Source: Prosthecobacter sp. (GTDB lineage: Bacteria; Verrucomicrobiota; Verrucomicrobiia; Verrucomicrobiales; Verrucomicrobiaceae). From it: a stretch of 36,228 nucleotides of DNA. The number at the start of each line of letters is the position of its first letter. The first letter of the stretch is position 1. The position numbers were made by a program, and so were the translations under genes. The notes beneath the pieces were generated by a model. It worked only from the letters and a program-made list of their open reading frames with translations, ran no database searches and was not told the DNA's origin. The DNA lies in assembly GCF_014879935.1 (NCBI RefSeq), contig NZ_JACSRD010000114.1:1-36228 (forward strand), read 5' to 3'. Below are positions 1-8,512 of this stretch, piece after piece.

Positions 1-224
1 TAGCCCCCCAGCGTACTCCCCATCCAAACTCCCCTCACGCACCCTCCGCGCAGCGGCTCAGTTCAACACTCATTGTCTAAAAAACATGCCAAGCATGATG
101 CAGGCATCGCAAATGGCAAATCACTGACTTGGAACTCGTTTGGAGAGGTTTCCAACCGGACCAATCAAAACGCGAAAAACTCCGTTGCCCTGCGCCCTTT
201 GCTCTCTGCTATCAGCGCCCTCGC

Positions 225-2240
225 ATGTTTTACGTCGCCGAAGACCATGAAGAAGGCAGCCACGCGCCGCGCCGGAGCCATCCGCCGCTCGGTCCGCGCA
301 TGCGCATCGCTTTTTCTGAAGACGGAAAGCTGTCCGAGTCGCCGCAGTTCGAGTATCGCCCGCAGCAGCAGCGCATGGCGGAGCTGGTCGGAGCGGCGCT
401 GGATGGCAATCAAGCGCTGGTGTGCGAGGCGGCGACAGGCGTCGGCAAATCGCTCGCCTACCTCGTTCCTGCGGTGACTTTTGCGCTGGAGCAGCGGCGC
501 AAGGCGATCATCTGCACGCACACGATCAATCTGCAGGAGCAGCTCATCTCGAAGGACATCCCCATCGTCAAACAGATCGTCGGCCCCTTCCACGCGGAGA
601 TTCTCAAAGGTCGCGGCAACTACCTCTGCCCCACCCGCCTCAAACGGGCGCTCAATGAGTCCGGCGATCTCTTTTCGACCTCCGAGGCGTCCGAACTCAA
701 GCTGCTGCTCGACTGGGTGGCCGAAACCGAGGATGGGACGCTCAGCGATCTCGATTTCAGCCCCAGCGCACGCGTCTGGTCGCTCGTGTGCAGCGAACCG
801 CATGCCTGCACGCCACGTCGCTGCCCGCCTGGAAGCCGTTGCTGGTATCAGGACACCCGCCGGCGCATGGAGGCCGCGGATGTCATCGTGCTCAATCACA
901 CGCTGTTCTTCACGCTTCTTGCCTCCGCCGACGAGACGGGCACCGATGACTGCAACTTCCTCTTTCCACGCGACTTCGTGATCCTGGACGAGGCGCACAC
1001 CATCGAAAACGTCGCCGCGCGTGCCTTCGGCCTCCACATCAGCGAATCGAATCTCAAATTCGAGCTCGGCCGCCTGCACAACCCGAAGACGCGCAAGGGC
1101 TTCTTCCAGCTCGTGGGCGACAAGGACGGCGTGCGCGAGGTTTTGCAGACGCTTGAGGTCGTGGACACGTTTTTCCGCGCCGCCGAGGCGAGCTGCAAGT
1201 TCAACAACGTCGGCCGCGAGTTCCGCGTCCGCGAAGCCGGACTCGTCGAAGACTCGCTTTCCCTGCCGCTGCAACGTCTGGCCCAACGTGCGCTCAAGGC
1301 TGGCGACGCGGCGCACAAGGAAGGCACCAAACTTGAGCTGCACGACCTGGCCAAGCGCCTCACGTCCATTCGTGTCGGCCTGAAGGCCTTCCTGGACCAG
1401 GAAAACGAGGATCACGTGCACTGGGTGGAGCGCACCGGCATGGATCATCGCACCATCAGCTTTCACACCGCGCCGGTCGATGTCGCGCCCCGTCTGCGGC
1501 AGATCTTTTTCGCCAGCCACAAGGCCTGCATCTTCACCAGTGCCACGCTCGGCGTCGGTCATGACGAGGAGCTGAACTACTTCCGCAACCGGGTCGGCGC
1601 CGAGGATGCCAACGCCGCCTGCATCGAGAGTCCATTCGACTTCAAGCGGCAGATGAAGCTCTATCTGCTCAAGAAAATGCCGCAGCCGTCCGATCCGGGC
1701 TACCTCGACCAGCTTGAGCACTGGATCACGCATTTCATCGACCTCAGCAGCGGCCGCGCCTTCGTCCTCTTCACCAGTTACAGCCAGATGACCTCCCTGG
1801 CGGACAAACTGGAGGCGCATTGCAACCAGCGCGGCTGGCGTCTGCTGGTGCAAGGCCGCGGCATGCCGCGTCATCAAATGCTCGCCGAGTTCAAGAACGA
1901 CACCCACAGCGTGCTCTGCGGCACGGACAGCTTCTGGACCGGTGTCGATGTGCCCGGCGAGTCGCTGAGCAACGTGATCATCACGCGTTTGCCCTTCGCC
2001 GTGCCGGATCATCCGCTCACCGCCTCACGCATCGAACACCTTGAGGAGCAGGGTCTCAACCCGTTCACCGAATACAGCGTGCCCGAGGCCATCCTCAAAC
2101 TGCGTCAAGGCGTCGGCCGCCTCATCCGCACCGCCACCGACAAAGGCATCTGCGCCATCCTCGACAACCGCATTCTCACCAAGCCGTATGGCCGGGCGTT
2201 TCTGTCTTCGCTACCGGAATGCCCGACGGAGGTGCTGTAG
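225..2240 (+). CDS. dinG: DinG/XPD-family ATP-dependent DNA helicase with Fe-S cluster
   Basis: Superfamily 2 helicase that would unwind DNA 5'-3' during repair or R-loop and replication-conflict resolution in the cytoplasm. Numbering from ATG 225 (671 aa): Q-motif-like RPQQQ near residue 50, Walker A ATGVGKS at 70-76, DEAH box at 255-258, and motif VI QGVGRLIR at 628-635. Four cysteines, C135, C195, C200 and C206, have the 5- and 6-residue spacing of the DinG [4Fe-4S] cluster, so the Fe-S domain looks intact. The start is uncertain. ATG 300 (MRIAFSEDG) is an alternative, and the frame stays open to TTG 129. ATG 225 was preferred because related proteins have some sequence before the equivalent of AFSEDGKLS. 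No clear ribosome binding site precedes any of these starts. It is followed after 21 bp by the SUFU-domain gene, so the two are probably co-transcribed. Family identity is secure; DinG versus YoaA-type function is not resolved. Confidence 0.92.
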   Translation: MFYVAEDHEEGSHAPRRSHPPLGPRMRIAFSEDGKLSESPQFEYRPQQQRMAELVGAALDGNQALVCEAATGVGKSLAYLVPAVTFALEQRRKAIICTHTINLQEQLISKDIPIVKQIVGPFHAEILKGRGNYLCPTRLKRALNESGDLFSTSEASELKLLLDWVAETEDGTLSDLDFSPSARVWSLVCSEPHACTPRRCPPGSRCWYQDTRRRMEAADVIVLNHTLFFTLLASADETGTDDCNFLFPRDFVILDEAHTIENVAARAFGLHISESNLKFELGRLHNPKTRKGFFQLVGDKDGVREVLQTLEVVDTFFRAAEASCKFNNVGREFRVREAGLVEDSLSLPLQRLAQRALKAGDAAHKEGTKLELHDLAKRLTSIRVGLKAFLDQENEDHVHWVERTGMDHRTISFHTAPVDVAPRLRQIFFASHKACIFTSATLGVGHDEELNYFRNRVGAEDANAACIESPFDFKRQMKLYLLKKMPQPSDPGYLDQLEHWITHFIDLSSGRAFVLFTSYSQMTSLADKLEAHCNQRGWRLLVQGRGMPRHQMLAEFKNDTHSVLCGTDSFWTGVDVPGESLSNVIITRLPFAVPDHPLTASRIEHLEEQGLNPFTEYSVPEAILKLRQGVGRLIRTATDKGICAILDNRILTKPYGRAFLSSLPECPTEVL

Positions 2241-2261
2241 AGTCGCGAAAACCGCGCCACC

Positions 2262-4064
2262 ATGAGCACCATGCAATCGGACCTCGATTCCATCCGCCAG
2301 AAACTCGGCCAGGAGCCGCGACGCATCGGCTTCATGGGCTTTGGCTGGGGCGGACGCGTGTTTCCGATCCCGCCGGCCCTGCGCGGACTGACTCCCGAGC
2401 AGGAACCGATGATCGACACGCTGCTCCGGCAGAAAGACATCTGGCGGGGCGGCCGTATCGTCTGGGGCTACATTGTCATGGCAAACAGCGGGCTCTACAT
2501 GCCTGGGGAAGACGATCTGCCCGGCGATGTCGTTTATTCGCTTTCAGCCACCGATGATGACGCCATGGAAGCGCTGCCACAGATTGCGGAGACGTTGTAT
2601 GCCGCCAAGATGTCCAAGGACGACATCGCGGCATTCCCGGACGATCAGCAAAACATCATCGAGCACCTGCGGCAGGAGACGGATCGCGCCTTTGGACTCG
2701 TCGTTCCGCCTTCGATGAGTCATGAACTGCAGTGCCATGTGTCCAGTTTCTGGGCGCATCGACCCTTCCTGCCTGAAAAGGCCCTCGGCGGTCGATTCGT
2801 GCCGCTGCTCGTGCTCGCGGACAAGGTTCATGACGTGCTGATTATTCCGGCTGGCTTCTGGCCTTCTGATCTTCGCATTCCATGGGAGCAACGCGTGAAG
2901 GAACGCATGGTGCTGCGAGGCTTTTCGAAAGAGCGCATCTCTCAACAAAAAGCCTGGCTCGGAGCGATCAAGCGCGATGGTCCGCCCGAACCTTGGTTGG
3001 AAGCAACAGCCGAGTCGATCTCCGGTGAGTGGGCAGGTGAGTTTGAACACGAAATACCTGATGATGAGAACTCACCTCTCGTGTCCTTGCTCATGCGCCA
3101 CGAGTGGCATTTTGAAGCGGATGGTCGCTGCAGACTGGTCATCACATTGCAACCTTTGCTGAACGGCGAGGCGCCCGACTCCCACGACGCCTCCTCCCAG
3201 GAGCGAGAAGGGTGGTTCACCATCGAGGCTGGCGTTCTCACGGCCCGTTGGCACGATGCCGAGTCCGGACAGATGGATCTGATCATCGTGTCGGATGGCG
3301 AAATGTTTGATGGTGAACTCATCTGGCTGCGCCGGGCTCGTCAGCCCTCGCATGAGGAACGTGCCAGCGCGGTGACGGACGGCGGGAGCACCATTTACCG
3401 GCACAAACCGCGTGCCGCGTCGCCATTTGCCCCGCCGGACATGAGCGAGTCGAACCTTCAGGCCATCGACGACCATGTGACCGAGCACATCGGCGCAATC
3501 GAAACGGTGTGGCACGAAATCTTGTCCGACATCGTGCATATCGACATTCATGTCGTCCCGCCACGCCCGGAGCGTCCCTACTATACGCTGGTCACCAGCG
3601 GCATGAGCGATCAGGCGATGAATACCCCGGAAGGAGCCGGGGACTGGCGCTTTTCAGAGTTGATGATCTGCTTGCCGCCCGACTGGCCGCTCACAGACGA
3701 GGCATTCAAGGATGAGAACAACTACTGGCCGCTGCGCTGGCTCAAAAAGCTCGCGCGATTCCCACACGAGTATGAGACATGGCTCAGCGTGGCCCACACA
3801 ATCCCAAACGGCGACCCGCCTCAGCCGCTGGCAGACAACACCTCCCTCATCGGATTCATGCTGGTTCCGCCACTGACGACGAGCGTGGAATTCCATGAGC
3901 TCATCGTGCCGCCCCTGAAAAAGATCCACTTTCATGCCCTCATGCCCCTGACCACGCGCGAGATGGATTTCAAACTCAAACACGGAGCGGATGCGCTCAT
4001 GCAGCGACTGGAAAACGCGAAGATCACCGAGTTGCTGGATGTCGGCAGGAAAAGCGTGATCTGA
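2262..4064 (+). CDS. Suppressor-of-fused (SUFU) domain protein
   Basis: A 600-residue soluble protein. The C-terminal part, about residues 400-595, matches the SUFU fold family. It contains the typical stretch around GMSDQAMNTPEGAGDWRFSE, the NYWPLRWLKKLARFPHEYETW block, HTIPNGDPPQP, and the terminal MDFKLKHGADAL. In bacteria SUFU domains are known mainly as immunity-type or protein-interaction modules, and in animals they bind Gli factors. The N-terminal 250 residues (GFMGFGWGGRVFPIPPALRGL and following) and the middle segment (about 250-380, a lipocalin-like run of beta-strands starting SGEWAGEF) are not recognised. There is no signal peptide or membrane segment. The gene starts 21 bp after the dinG stop on the same strand, suggesting one transcript. 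No toxin with a polymorphic-toxin architecture is visible nearby, so a classic immunity role is not supported by context. Confidence 0.85.
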   Translation: MSTMQSDLDSIRQKLGQEPRRIGFMGFGWGGRVFPIPPALRGLTPEQEPMIDTLLRQKDIWRGGRIVWGYIVMANSGLYMPGEDDLPGDVVYSLSATDDDAMEALPQIAETLYAAKMSKDDIAAFPDDQQNIIEHLRQETDRAFGLVVPPSMSHELQCHVSSFWAHRPFLPEKALGGRFVPLLVLADKVHDVLIIPAGFWPSDLRIPWEQRVKERMVLRGFSKERISQQKAWLGAIKRDGPPEPWLEATAESISGEWAGEFEHEIPDDENSPLVSLLMRHEWHFEADGRCRLVITLQPLLNGEAPDSHDASSQEREGWFTIEAGVLTARWHDAESGQMDLIIVSDGEMFDGELIWLRRARQPSHEERASAVTDGGSTIYRHKPRAASPFAPPDMSESNLQAIDDHVTEHIGAIETVWHEILSDIVHIDIHVVPPRPERPYYTLVTSGMSDQAMNTPEGAGDWRFSELMICLPPDWPLTDEAFKDENNYWPLRWLKKLARFPHEYETWLSVAHTIPNGDPPQPLADNTSLIGFMLVPPLTTSVEFHELIVPPLKKIHFHALMPLTTREMDFKLKHGADALMQRLENAKITELLDVGRKSVI

Positions 4065-4070
4065 GCCGGC

Positions 4071-4679
4071 CTACCGTCCCTTGCGAAACTCCCGCACCGC
4101 CTGCGAGGTGCTGTGGCAGGTCGCCAATGTCCCCGCCAGCGCGATGTCGAACTTCGGCAGCAGCTTGCTCTTCTTCGCCTTCTTGTAACGACCACCGTCG
4201 AGAACGAACACCCTCAACCCGGAACTCTCCCACACCCAGACTTCGGGAATGCGGAATGGCGCGTAGAACTCCAGCTTGTCGATGGAGCCGCTGGTGATGA
4301 CAACCTCCAGCACCATGTCAGGCCGTGTTTTCTTCAATTCACCGAATACAAAGCTGTCGTCCGGCTCTTTGCCTCGATCCCGTGGAATGCGCAGTGTGGC
4401 GCTTCCTTGCGTGGCGAATTCAACGCCTTCGTCCAGGCAGTGCGACGCAATCAGATGCGACAGGTTTCCTTTGATGCGTTCGTGATCAATCGAGAGCGTC
4501 ATGATGTCGAGCCTTCCTTTCAAATAGCTGACGCGTGAGCTGGAGCCTTCCAGCTTGGCATCAAGCTGGAGGTAGAACTGCCATGTGGTGTCCCACACGA
4601 CTGTCAGATGATCGTGGGGTGGAGCCAGTTCCGGCGGCGAAGAACGCTTGCGGCGGGGTGGGTCAACGACAGCAGGCAT
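4071..4679 (-). CDS. Uma2-family (DUF820) restriction-endonuclease-fold protein
   Basis: About 202 residues from ATG 4679 (MPAVVDPPRRKR). The core matches the Uma2/DUF820 family with a PD-(D/E)xK nuclease fold. RPDMVLEVVITSG supplies the acidic strand, followed by KLEFYAPFRIPEVWVWE, the usual Uma2 helix-strand pattern of lysine, Tyr-Ala and P-E-x-W. These proteins are abundant in Cyanobacteria, Planctomycetes and Verrucomicrobia, and their biological role is still unclear. A longer reading from 4748 would overlap the glutamate dehydrogenase stop, so the internal ATG is preferred. It lies 34 bp downstream of that gene in the same direction and may be read from its transcript. It is convergent with the SUFU gene, with only 6 bp between the two stop codons. 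Confidence 0.82.
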   Translation of the reverse strand: MPAVVDPPRRKRSSPPELAPPHDHLTVVWDTTWQFYLQLDAKLEGSSSRVSYLKGRLDIMTLSIDHERIKGNLSHLIASHCLDEGVEFATQGSATLRIPRDRGKEPDDSFVFGELKKTRPDMVLEVVITSGSIDKLEFYAPFRIPEVWVWESSGLRVFVLDGGRYKKAKKSKLLPKFDIALAGTLATCHSTSQAVREFRKGR

Positions 4680-4713
4680 GATGAATTTTAGCTGTGAACC
4701 GACGTTTTGCCAA

Positions 4714-5985
4714 TCACGGAAACAAACCGCGGATCGCCTTCGCCTCATGCACGCGCTGGATGCCGAGGCTGAGGGCGGCGAAGCGCATGCCGACCTTGCG
4801 TTTCTTCGCGAAGTTCACGGTCTGCATGAAGGAGGTCTCCAGGATGCGATAAAGCTTGCTCATCACCTCGCCCTCGTCCCAGAAGAAGCTCTGCAGATCC
4901 TGCACCCATTCGAAGTAGGAGACGATCACGCCGCCGGCATTGCAGAGAATGTCGGGAATCACGAAAATCTCCGGTCGCTTGGCGATGATCTCGTCCGCTT
5001 CAGGCGTCGTGGGGCCGTTCGCGCCCTCGGCCAGGATGCGACATTGGATTTTCGCGGCGTTTTCGACCGTGATCTGCCGCTCCAAGGCCGCTGGCACGAG
5101 AATGTCGCAAGGCGTGACGAGCAGTTGCTCATTCGTGATCGCCTCCGCTCCATCAAATCCAACCACGCTGCGTGTTTTGGCGACATGTGCGTCCAGTTTG
5201 GCGAGGTCGATGCCGTTGGCGTTGTAGAGGCCGCCGAATGCGTCGCTGATGGCGATGATCTTGATGCCCTGTCGTGCCATCGTGGCCGCTGCGATGCCGC
5301 CGACGTTGCCATATCCCTGAACAACTGCCGTCGCTCCGCTGGCAGGGATGCCGAGTGTGTCCATGGCACGCGAAACGAGATAGGCGACGCCACGTCCGGT
5401 GGCCTCGCGGCGTCCGAGCGATCCACCGAGGCTCACCGGTTTCCCGGTGACCACCGCCGGCACGCAGTGACCGCTTTGCAGCGAATACGTGTCCATCATC
5501 CACGCCATCGTCTGCTCGTTCGTGCCCATGTCAGGAGCTGGAATGTCGGTCTGCGGTCCGATGAACGGAATCAGTTCCTGTGTGTAACGCCGTGTCACGC
5601 GCTCCAGTTCGCCGATGGAAAGCTCGCGCGGATTCACTGCCACACCGCCTTTCGCACCACCATACGGCAGGCCGGTCAGGGCGCACTTCCAGCTCATCCA
5701 CATCGCCAGCGCGGCGACTTCGCCGAGCGTCACATCCGGATGGAAACGCACGCCGCCTTTCGTCGGGCCGAGCGTGAGGTGATGCTGCACGCGATACCCC
5801 ATGAAGGTGGTCACGCTGCCATCATCCCGCCGCACCGGCATGGCGACACTGACGCTGCGTTTTGGGTATTTGAGGCGATCCCGGGCTGAATCGGGGATTT
5901 CGAGAAAGTCGGCCACCAGATCAAACTGCTGGCAGGCCATGCGGAAGACGGGCGTGTCATAGACTTGCGGGACGGAAGCGCTCAT
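4714..5985 (-). CDS. gdhA: Glu/Leu/Phe/Val dehydrogenase (glutamate dehydrogenase)
   Basis: A 423-residue NAD(P)-dependent dehydrogenase that interconverts glutamate with 2-oxoglutarate and ammonium in the cytoplasm. The catalytic block TGLPYGGAKGG places the active-site lysine at K112, preceded by GPTKGGVRFHP, which binds the dicarboxylate. The nucleotide-binding motif GYGNVGG lies near residue 218. The length is normal for the 410-430 residue hexameric class. The start is ATG 5985 (MSASVPQVYD). An upstream extension in frame to 6273 runs across the divergent deoC gene and is unlikely. The leader immediately before the ATG is ccatcacc, without a Shine-Dalgarno sequence. The family includes leucine and phenylalanine dehydrogenases; glutamate is the most probable substrate from overall similarity, but this is not proven. 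Confidence 0.93.
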   Translation of the reverse strand: MSASVPQVYDTPVFRMACQQFDLVADFLEIPDSARDRLKYPKRSVSVAMPVRRDDGSVTTFMGYRVQHHLTLGPTKGGVRFHPDVTLGEVAALAMWMSWKCALTGLPYGGAKGGVAVNPRELSIGELERVTRRYTQELIPFIGPQTDIPAPDMGTNEQTMAWMMDTYSLQSGHCVPAVVTGKPVSLGGSLGRREATGRGVAYLVSRAMDTLGIPASGATAVVQGYGNVGGIAAATMARQGIKIIAISDAFGGLYNANGIDLAKLDAHVAKTRSVVGFDGAEAITNEQLLVTPCDILVPAALERQITVENAAKIQCRILAEGANGPTTPEADEIIAKRPEIFVIPDILCNAGGVIVSYFEWVQDLQSFFWDEGEVMSKLYRILETSFMQTVNFAKKRKVGMRFAALSLGIQRVHEAKAIRGLFP

Positions 5986-6076
5986 GGTGATGGAATTACG
6001 TCGCAGGGCGGATTTTTGCCACACGCTAAAATTGGCATCTTGACAGCGCCGCCTGACGCCAAGCAACATCGCGCCC

Positions 6077-7015
6077 ATGTCCGCCGCCAAAGCGCCCGCC
6101 AGCCTCCGCCACCTGTTTGATGAGATCGGCACCGTCGACCATGTGGGCATCGAGGAACGCGTGGCGAAGTACACCACTCGCAGCCTCAAGAAGAAGTCGA
6201 AGGTCTTCGGTCTGCGTCTCGCCGTGTCGATGGTCGATTTGACCACGCTCGAAGGCAAAGACACACCCGGCAAGGTTGCTTCCCTCTGTCAGAAGGCGCT
6301 TTGTCCGCATGATCAAGGCGACATCCCGCAAACTGCCGCGGTCTGCGTTTATCCAGCGATGGTGAAGCACGCCAAGAAGCACGTCGGCGGAACAAGCGTG
6401 AAGATCGCCTCCGTCGCGACGGCATTTCCATCCGGCCAGGCTCCGCTCAAAACACGCCTCGCTGAGGTTCAGGCCGCCGTGAACGACGGTGCCGACGAAA
6501 TCGACATGGTGATCAATCGCGGCGCGTTTCTCGCCGGCGAATTCGGCCGCATGCAGGACGAAATCGCCGCCGTGGTCGAGGCTTGCGGCAAAACGACGCT
6601 CAAGGTCATTCTCGAAGTCAGCGAACTCGAAACCTACGACAACATCCGTGCCGCGAGCTTCCTGGCGATGCGGGTCATTCGTCCGGGCGACTTCATCAAG
6701 ACCAGCACGGGCAAAACGTCCTCAAATGCCACGCTCGGCAACAATCAGGTCATGATTGAGGCCATCCGCGATCACTACCTGGCCACGGGCGTGCCGATCG
6801 CCATGAAACCCGCTGGCGGCATCCGCACCGCGAAGCAGGCGCTGCAGTTCCTCATCGCCGTCAAAGAAACCCTTGGCGACGAATGGCTGAACAACCGCCG
6901 CTACCGCTTCGGCGCCTCCGCCTTGCTGAACGATCTCGTCCGCCAGCTCGAAAAGGAACGCACCGGCGCTTATCAGGCCCCATGGAACTTCAGCGAGGCG
7001 ACGGAGGGGTATTAA
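6077..7015 (+). CDS. deoC: Deoxyribose-phosphate aldolase
   Basis: Class I aldolase that splits 2-deoxyribose 5-phosphate into glyceraldehyde 3-phosphate and acetaldehyde, feeding deoxynucleoside carbon into central metabolism. In this 312-residue protein the Schiff-base lysine is K208 in FIKTSTGK, the proton-relay lysine is K244 in MKPAGGIR, and D143 lies in ADEIDMVIN, all as in the DeoC family. The protein is about 50 residues longer than the E. coli enzyme, with an extended N-terminus (about 1-45) and a C-terminal tail ending in APWNFSEATEGY, as in the eukaryote-like longer DERA forms. It is divergent from the glutamate dehydrogenase, with 91 bp between the start codons. No other nucleoside-catabolism gene is adjacent. 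Confidence 0.95.
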   Translation: MSAAKAPASLRHLFDEIGTVDHVGIEERVAKYTTRSLKKKSKVFGLRLAVSMVDLTTLEGKDTPGKVASLCQKALCPHDQGDIPQTAAVCVYPAMVKHAKKHVGGTSVKIASVATAFPSGQAPLKTRLAEVQAAVNDGADEIDMVINRGAFLAGEFGRMQDEIAAVVEACGKTTLKVILEVSELETYDNIRAASFLAMRVIRPGDFIKTSTGKTSSNATLGNNQVMIEAIRDHYLATGVPIAMKPAGGIRTAKQALQFLIAVKETLGDEWLNNRRYRFGASALLNDLVRQLEKERTGAYQAPWNFSEATEGY

Positions 7016-7045
7016 TCGTCGAGGGAGTGTCGAAACTGATCGCGA

Positions 7046-7069
7046 AGATTCGCCCCCGGGTTCGAATCT
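7046..7069 (+). other. Small hairpin downstream of deoC
   Basis: A perfect 7-bp inverted repeat, AGATTCG at 7046-7052 and CGAATCT at 7063-7069, with a 10-nt C/G-rich loop. It lies 30 bp after the deoC stop. No T-tract follows on either strand, so an intrinsic terminator is not clear. The loop side resembles a tRNA T-loop by sequence, but no tRNA can be folded around it. Confidence 0.3.
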
Positions 7070-7073
7070 AACT

Positions 7074-7099
7074 TGCCGATGCCTCAAGGTCCTTATATT
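7074..7099 (+). promoter_or_regulatory. Possible sigma70-like promoter before the L,D-transpeptidase operon
   Basis: TTGCCG at 7074-7079 and TATATT at 7094-7099 resemble -35 and -10 boxes. The intervening distance is short, at about 14-15 bp. It lies in the 329-bp gap between deoC and the lipoprotein gene. It would fit transcription of the small open frame at 7142 and the transpeptidase at 7345. Support is by consensus match only. Confidence 0.22.
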
Positions 7100-7141
7100 C
7101 CAGCGCAGAAACCTGGGCCTGAAAATCGACGTGAGATCGAC

Positions 7142-7348
7142 ATGGCCTCGGAGGTCAAAAAGGTTATCGCCGCCGTCCAAGCTGCCATAAACCTGGCCAG
7201 CAGCGGCGACAAGCTGGCACCCTTCGCCCAGGACCCAAAAGGACGCGTAGTGAGTGTCCGTCTCCCAACCGATGGATTGACGCTGGACAGATGCCCCGGA
7301 AAAGGCATGTATCGCGGCGAGAAAAGCGTCCGTAATCCCCTAGCATGA
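7142..7348 (+). CDS. Small hypothetical ORF, possibly coupled to the L,D-transpeptidase
   Basis: A 68-codon open frame (MASEVKKVIAAVQAAIN...) in the deoC to transpeptidase gap. Its TGA stop overlaps the next ATG in an ATGA arrangement, the usual sign of translational coupling and the main reason to list it. The first 25 residues could form a helix; the rest is basic and featureless. There is no signal peptide, membrane segment or recognised motif. The frame stays open upstream to TTG 7073. It may equally be non-coding leader, because its composition is not strongly protein-like and no family is recognised. Apart from this frame, the hairpin at 7046 and a weak promoter match, the 329-bp spacer shows nothing. 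Confidence 0.3.
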   Translation: MASEVKKVIAAVQAAINLASSGDKLAPFAQDPKGRVVSVRLPTDGLTLDRCPGKGMYRGEKSVRNPLA

Positions 7349-7959
7349 GCCATCTGGAGCCCTCGAAAATCATCCGCCTCCTTCTTCCTGCCGCATTGGC
7401 GCTGCTGGCCTCCTGCCAGAACACCGCCAGCCGCGGCCAGACGCAGTACCTCGAAGCCTTCGATCCCGGCAGCGTCCCGCATTCGGCGATGTACAATGCC
7501 GACCAGGTCTCCTACTGGGACGGCGACGGCGTGGGCGGCTTCCCGAGCATTACCATCGACCTCAGCGACCAGAAGGCCTATTTCTACAAAAGCGGCTCCC
7601 TGGTGGGCGTCTCGGCGCTGTCCACGGGCGACGAGAAGCACCCGACCAAGACAGGCAGCTTCAAGATTATCGAAAAAGACCAATGGCATAAATCCAACCT
7701 CTACGGTGACTTTGTCGATGGTGTCGGAAACGTGGTCGTCGCCAACATTGACATCACCAAGGACAAGCCCCCGGCCGGAACTCGCTTCGAGGGCTCGAAA
7801 ATGCATCACTTCATGCGGTTCACCGGCGGCATCGGCATGCATGAGGGCTTTCTTCCAGGCTACCCAGCTTCTCATGGCTGCGTGCGCATGCCTGGCCACA
7901 TGGCGGCCATTTTTTACCACAACGTCGTTAAAGGCACGCCCGTCACCGTGCGTCCGTGA
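7345..7959 (+). CDS. L,D-transpeptidase (YkuD) lipoprotein
   Basis: Cell-envelope enzyme of 204 residues expected to act on peptidoglycan stem peptides, by 3-3 crosslinking or attachment of proteins to the wall. The signal peptide has a hydrophobic core IIRLLLPAALALLASC with a lipobox ending at C24, so it should be lipid-anchored. The catalytic YkuD motif is clear: H166, then GYPASHGCVRMP with nucleophile C179 and R181. Residues 65-150 form the beta-rich catalytic domain. The motif is complete, so it should be active. The start overlaps the stop of a small upstream frame (ATGA), and a rhodanese gene follows after 12 bp, which suggests a short operon. Whether it crosslinks peptidoglycan or does another YkuD reaction cannot be told from sequence. 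Confidence 0.92.
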   Translation: MSHLEPSKIIRLLLPAALALLASCQNTASRGQTQYLEAFDPGSVPHSAMYNADQVSYWDGDGVGGFPSITIDLSDQKAYFYKSGSLVGVSALSTGDEKHPTKTGSFKIIEKDQWHKSNLYGDFVDGVGNVVVANIDITKDKPPAGTRFEGSKMHHFMRFTGGIGMHEGFLPGYPASHGCVRMPGHMAAIFYHNVVKGTPVTVRP

Positions 7960-7971
7960 AATCCTGAACGT

Positions 7972-8316
7972 ATGACCCCGGACACGCCGATCGAGATCAG
8001 TCCCACGGACGTGTCCTACCTCCTCGGCCGGCCCGGCCCGCGCACCTGCCGCATCATTGATTGTCGTGAGGAGAGCGAGTGGCAGGTGTGCCGCCTGCCG
8101 GAAGCGCAACTCGTCCCGCTGTCCCGCTTCGGCGAACTGGCTCCCCAGGCCTTCCCGAACACGCAGGAGCACCTCATCATCTACTGCCACCACGGCATGC
8201 GCAGCCTTCGTGCCGCGCAGTGGCTGCGCGAGTACGGATTCATCCACGCGCAAAGCATGCGCGGTGGAATTGATGCCTGGGCGGATCTCGTCGATCCCGA
8301 AATGCCGCGTTATTGA
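7972..8316 (+). CDS. Single-domain rhodanese-like protein
   Basis: A 114-residue protein made of one rhodanese domain. The active-site loop is C72-HHGMRS, matching the CxxGxR pattern of sulfurtransferases, so the cysteine needed for persulfide transfer is present. RIIDCREESEWQVCRLPEAQLVPLSRF and the terminal GGIDAWADLVDP are the usual flanking rhodanese segments. There is no signal peptide, so it is cytoplasmic. It starts 12 bp after the transpeptidase and is probably co-transcribed; no functional link between the two is evident. Such small rhodaneses (GlpE/PspE type) often deliver sulfur, but the partner is unknown. Confidence 0.9.
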   Translation: MTPDTPIEISPTDVSYLLGRPGPRTCRIIDCREESEWQVCRLPEAQLVPLSRFGELAPQAFPNTQEHLIIYCHHGMRSLRAAQWLREYGFIHAQSMRGGIDAWADLVDPEMPRY

Positions 8317-8335
8317 CGGCGACCCCGTCGCGAGC

Positions 8336-8512
8336 GTGGACGGATGGAGTGTTGGACGGATGGATTATTGGATGGATGGCCCGGCGTGGCGATCATCGCT
8401 CCAGCGATGGCCATTCAATCCCCTGGACTTGATGAGATGTCTTTGTTGCTCGTTTCCACTCACGGTCCAGCCACTGCCCACGATCCAATAATCCATCAAT
8501 CCAGTCGTCCAC
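8336..8512. repeat. TGGAT-rich imperfect inverted-repeat element
   Basis: In the spacer between the rhodanese and corA genes, ATGGATTATTGGAT at 8360-8373 has a perfect 14-bp inverted copy at 8483-8496. The outer ends GTGGAC (8336-8341) and GTCCAC (8507-8512) also pair. The arms are filled with degenerate TGGA/GGAT units, and a further related stretch (CCAACAATCCACC) lies at about 8531-8543. The centre (8390-8450) is not repetitive except for a short GCGATCATCGC palindrome. No ORF of credible composition occupies it. It looks like a dispersed palindromic repeat rather than a promoter. No transposase is present. Confidence 0.6.

Noticed and set aside
73-477. Short plus-strand frame at the left edge
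   Set aside because: It overlaps the start of the helicase in another frame, begins with TTG, and gives an Arg/Ser-rich product typical of out-of-frame reading.
165-2012. A 615-codon open frame antisense to the DinG helicase
   Set aside because: It is the GC-rich shadow of a gene with complete helicase motifs on the plus strand, and its translation is low-complexity Arg/Ala/His-rich without any domain.
2262-4064. SUFU protein as an immunity protein of a polymorphic toxin locus
   Set aside because: No toxin, secretion marker or repeat (RHS/VgrG/HINT) gene is nearby, so the context does not support that specific role.
7046-7072. Possible tRNA or attachment site because of a GGTTCGAATC T-loop-like string
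   Set aside because: No acceptor, D or anticodon stems can be folded around it; the T-stem itself does not pair in the normal way.
7093-8253. Long minus-strand frame across the L,D-transpeptidase and rhodanese genes
   Set aside because: The plus-strand genes have full catalytic motifs. The antisense product has no recognisable motif and runs over gene boundaries.
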